DNA of 22,386 nt, taken from contig CAJMKD010000036.1 in assembly GCA_905213905.1 (NCBI GenBank), positions 1 through 22,386 on the forward strand. Reading direction: 5' to 3'. This DNA is from an uncultured Sutterella sp. GTDB taxonomy: Bacteria > Pseudomonadota > Gammaproteobacteria > Burkholderiales > Burkholderiaceae_F. The translations under genes and the position numbers were made by a program. Below are positions 22,068 to 22,386 of the stretch, one piece after another. The notes beneath the pieces are model-generated. The model did no database searches. It was not told where the DNA came from and worked only from the letters and a program-made list of their open reading frames with translations. Positions within the stretch are counted from its first letter, which is position 1, and each line of letters opens with the position of its first letter.

Positions 22068-22386
22068 CTATTTCTCAAATTTGGTAGGATTTAATGAATA
22101 ACTATCGAATATCGAATAACCATAGCCGTCGCCTCTTGACAGGATTGAGCAATTTTTCGCTCTTCCGTTAATCCGGAAATCGGGGCGAATCAGAACGACG
22201 CTTCCGTCATTGGACGCATAAGCTCTGCCTTTCCAGACACCCGGATGTTTGCCGCCGCGAACCGTCATCCGAACTTCATCGCCGGTTGCAATGCCGTGAG
22301 GCCGCTTCCTGCGCATGAAATAGCACTTCGGAAAGCCGTACTTGTCGGTTCTCGTCCGCTTGTACTGCCCGCGTCCCGTGCAGAAG
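22068..22386 (-). CDS. iscB: IscB RNA-guided nuclease, C-terminal part (cut by window edge)
   Basis: The last 106 residues of a protein running off the right edge are present. FCTGRGQYKRTRTDKYGFPK at the edge, then MRRKRPHGIATGDEVRMTV, VWKGRAY and CSILSRGDGYGY, match the C-terminal target-DNA/PAM (TAM)-interacting region of IscB. IscB is the ancestor of Cas9: an OMEGA nuclease with RuvC and HNH domains, guided by an omega RNA that is usually encoded just upstream of the ORF, here outside the window. The stop is TAG at 22068-22070 (complement). It is usually carried by IS200/IS605-type elements; no transposase is visible here. The visible part shows no frame break. Whether the nuclease domains are intact cannot be seen. 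Confidence 0.85.
   Translation of the reverse strand, partial: FCTGRGQYKRTRTDKYGFPKCYFMRRKRPHGIATGDEVRMTVRGGKHPGVWKGRAYASNDGSVVLIRPDFRINGRAKNCSILSRGDGYGYSIFDSYSLNPTKFEK

Noticed and set aside
22068..22386. Cas9 fragment
   Set aside because: The KRTRTDKYGFP and DGYGY motifs fit IscB, and no Cas9-specific region is visible.

Overview
The window looks like part of a large conjugative element (a plasmid or an integrative conjugative element) from a GC-rich proteobacterium. The MobH-type TraI/TraD/DUF4400 transfer genes belong to the SXT/IncA-C/PFGI style of element. The host is probably a beta- or gammaproteobacterium, and a gut Burkholderiales such as Sutterellaceae is only a guess. No rRNA, tRNA or transposase gene is visible.

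Layout. Positions 1-2227 are AT-richer. They hold the 3' tail of an upstream gene, a FlhC-like (SetC/AcaC-like) activator with an extra N-terminal helix-turn-helix, a stretch with inverted repeats that is a candidate oriT, and a MobI-like transfer auxiliary gene. A terminator and an extended -10 promoter lead into a partition operon at 2228-5056: parA, a KorB-like parB and an unrecognised helix-turn-helix gene. The transfer block at 5350-15960 contains traI (MobH relaxase with a very long low-complexity linker), traD (coupling ATPase), an unrecognised 528-aa gene and a DUF4400 membrane protein gene. traD is interrupted in its Walker A motif by a 488-aa intein with class 3 (WCT) signatures, and its 3' end carries a frameshift.

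The DUF4400 gene is joined by an ATGA stop/start overlap to a type I-E CRISPR Cascade operon at 15957-20340, in the order cas8e, cse2, cas6e, cas7e, cas5e. A nine-repeat array follows only 23 bases later. No cas3, cas1 or cas2 is present, so this is a crRNA-binding complex without its own nuclease or adaptation module, carried as if it were part of the transfer operon. The window ends with a solo HigA-type regulator and, on the minus strand, the C-terminal part of an IscB RNA-guided nuclease.

A dispersed palindrome, AGTTCAACCGGTTGAACT, occurs six times (three copies lack perfect symmetry across all 18 bases): twice inside traI and four times near the 3' ends of units (traD, the remnant after it, the CRISPR array, and higA/iscB). 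Its A-rich left and T-rich right flanks make it look like a bidirectional terminator. It could instead be a protein-binding site, for example for the KorB-like ParB.

The most notable points are the Cas3-less, leaderless I-E system inside a conjugation operon, the class 3 intein in the coupling-protein P-loop, the dispersed palindrome, and two different RNA-guided systems (Cascade and IscB) within 2 kb of each other.
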